Below are positions 63,545 through 64,000 of a stretch of DNA of 64,000 nucleotides, in pieces (positions within the stretch are counted from its first letter, which is position 1; each line of letters opens with the position of its first letter). Both the position numbers and the translations under genes were made by a program. The stretch is from Molanna angustata (taxonomy: Eukaryota > Arthropoda > Insecta > Trichoptera > Molannidae), in contig OY754981.1 in assembly GCA_963576475.1 (NCBI GenBank), positions 22,882,839 to 22,946,838 of the forward strand, read 5' to 3'. The notes below the pieces were generated by a model. That model worked only from the letters and a program-made list of their open reading frames with translations, made no database searches and was not told where the DNA came from.

Positions 63545-63830
63545 ATAGAAAGAATGAGTGATGACCGTCTGACAAAAAAGTATACAAGGCTGATAAAAGA
63601 GGAATGAAAAGTAGAGGTCGGCCAAGAAAGAGTTGGCACGATCACCTAAATAGGATTTTGAAAGATGGAGATGTTAGAAGTAAGAATAATAGTAGAGCGT
63701 GTATGAGACGATGTATGGACGTGAATGAAGCGAGGAATGTATGTCAAGAGAGAGGAGTCTGGCGTTCGGTTCTCTCTGCCTACCCCAAATAGGGAAATGA
63801 CGTGATGGTATGGCAATTCCTCGCTTGCAA
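63545..63830 (+). pseudogene. VLSAYPK-family LINE C-terminus
   Basis: RMSDDRLTKK, a one-base shift, then VYKADKRGMKSRGRPRKSWH, DHLNRILKDGDVRSKNN, CMRRCMDVNEARNVCQERGV and WRSVLSAYPK, stop. The tail is GGGAAATGACGTGATGGTATG. It is nearly identical in protein to the minus-strand copy at 2190-2383. Confidence 0.75.
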
Positions 63831-64000
63831 ATTATTTATTCAGTTTTCTAACTGTTTACAAATAATGTAAACTTAAGTACTTACGTTACCACGAGCCACG
63901 AGCTGAGGTTTTAATAAAACTGTTGGAGACAGCACTTCATAAAATCGCTTTGCTGTTCATGTTAAGAATCTGTAAAGAACTCGCTTAGTATGTACGTGTA
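63831..64000. other. Window end, nothing recognised
   Basis: No supported feature. Confidence 0.4.

Overview
This window is animal nuclear DNA, most likely from a moth or butterfly. Points towards Lepidoptera (inference): a very AT-rich background, many short TAGGTACCTACC-type motifs, Helitrons ending in CTAG, and R1-, RTE-, CR1/Jockey-, Penelope- and BEL/Pao-type retroelements, all familiar in lepidopteran genomes. I find no host gene I can support. The window reads as a transposon graveyard holding a few young insertions, and nearly every recognisable open frame belongs to a mobile element.

Layout. 1-10 kb: decayed RTE and CR1/Jockey-type LINE tails, including one RTE fragment inserted inside another LINE (3603-4210, 12-bp target duplication), plus an R1-type fragment at 6.4-7.1 kb. 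10.08-13.60 kb: a 5'-truncated R1-type LINE with an intact ORF2 and a 12-bp target duplication. 14-15.7 kb: a Helitron end and an unclassified repeat (called X here). 16.02-17.31 kb: a second, shorter R1-type copy whose 3' UTR is split by a 718-bp internally deleted Harbinger element that still carries pieces of both Harbinger genes. 18-27 kb: SINEs, LINE fragments, MITEs and a long TG microsatellite. 27.5-28.5 kb: fold-back elements. 28.57-34.46 kb: two copies of one Helitron with minisatellites inside. 34.5-40 kb: tRNA-derived SINEs, a LINE 3' end, a 31-bp minisatellite and a 1.2-kb fold-back element. 41.1-42.4 kb: a Penelope-like element (RT plus GIY-YIG) with a hammerhead-like motif downstream. 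43-47 kb: a MITE and RTE-type tails.

47.39-53.90 kb: a complete BEL/Pao LTR retrotransposon with 614-bp LTRs that look identical, a 5-bp target duplication and one uninterrupted gag-pol frame. It is GC-rich against its surroundings and is the youngest feature here. 54-64 kb: more SINEs, a TIR element with three covarying hairpins (57.49-58.39 kb), perfect palindromes and LINE tails.

The elements do not form a pathway, but they give a relative history. The decayed RTE and CR1/Jockey-type fragments are old. The R1-type, Harbinger and Helitron insertions are intermediate and nested in one another. The BEL/Pao insertion is recent. Boundaries of old fragments are approximate because everything was read by eye, without alignment or database search.
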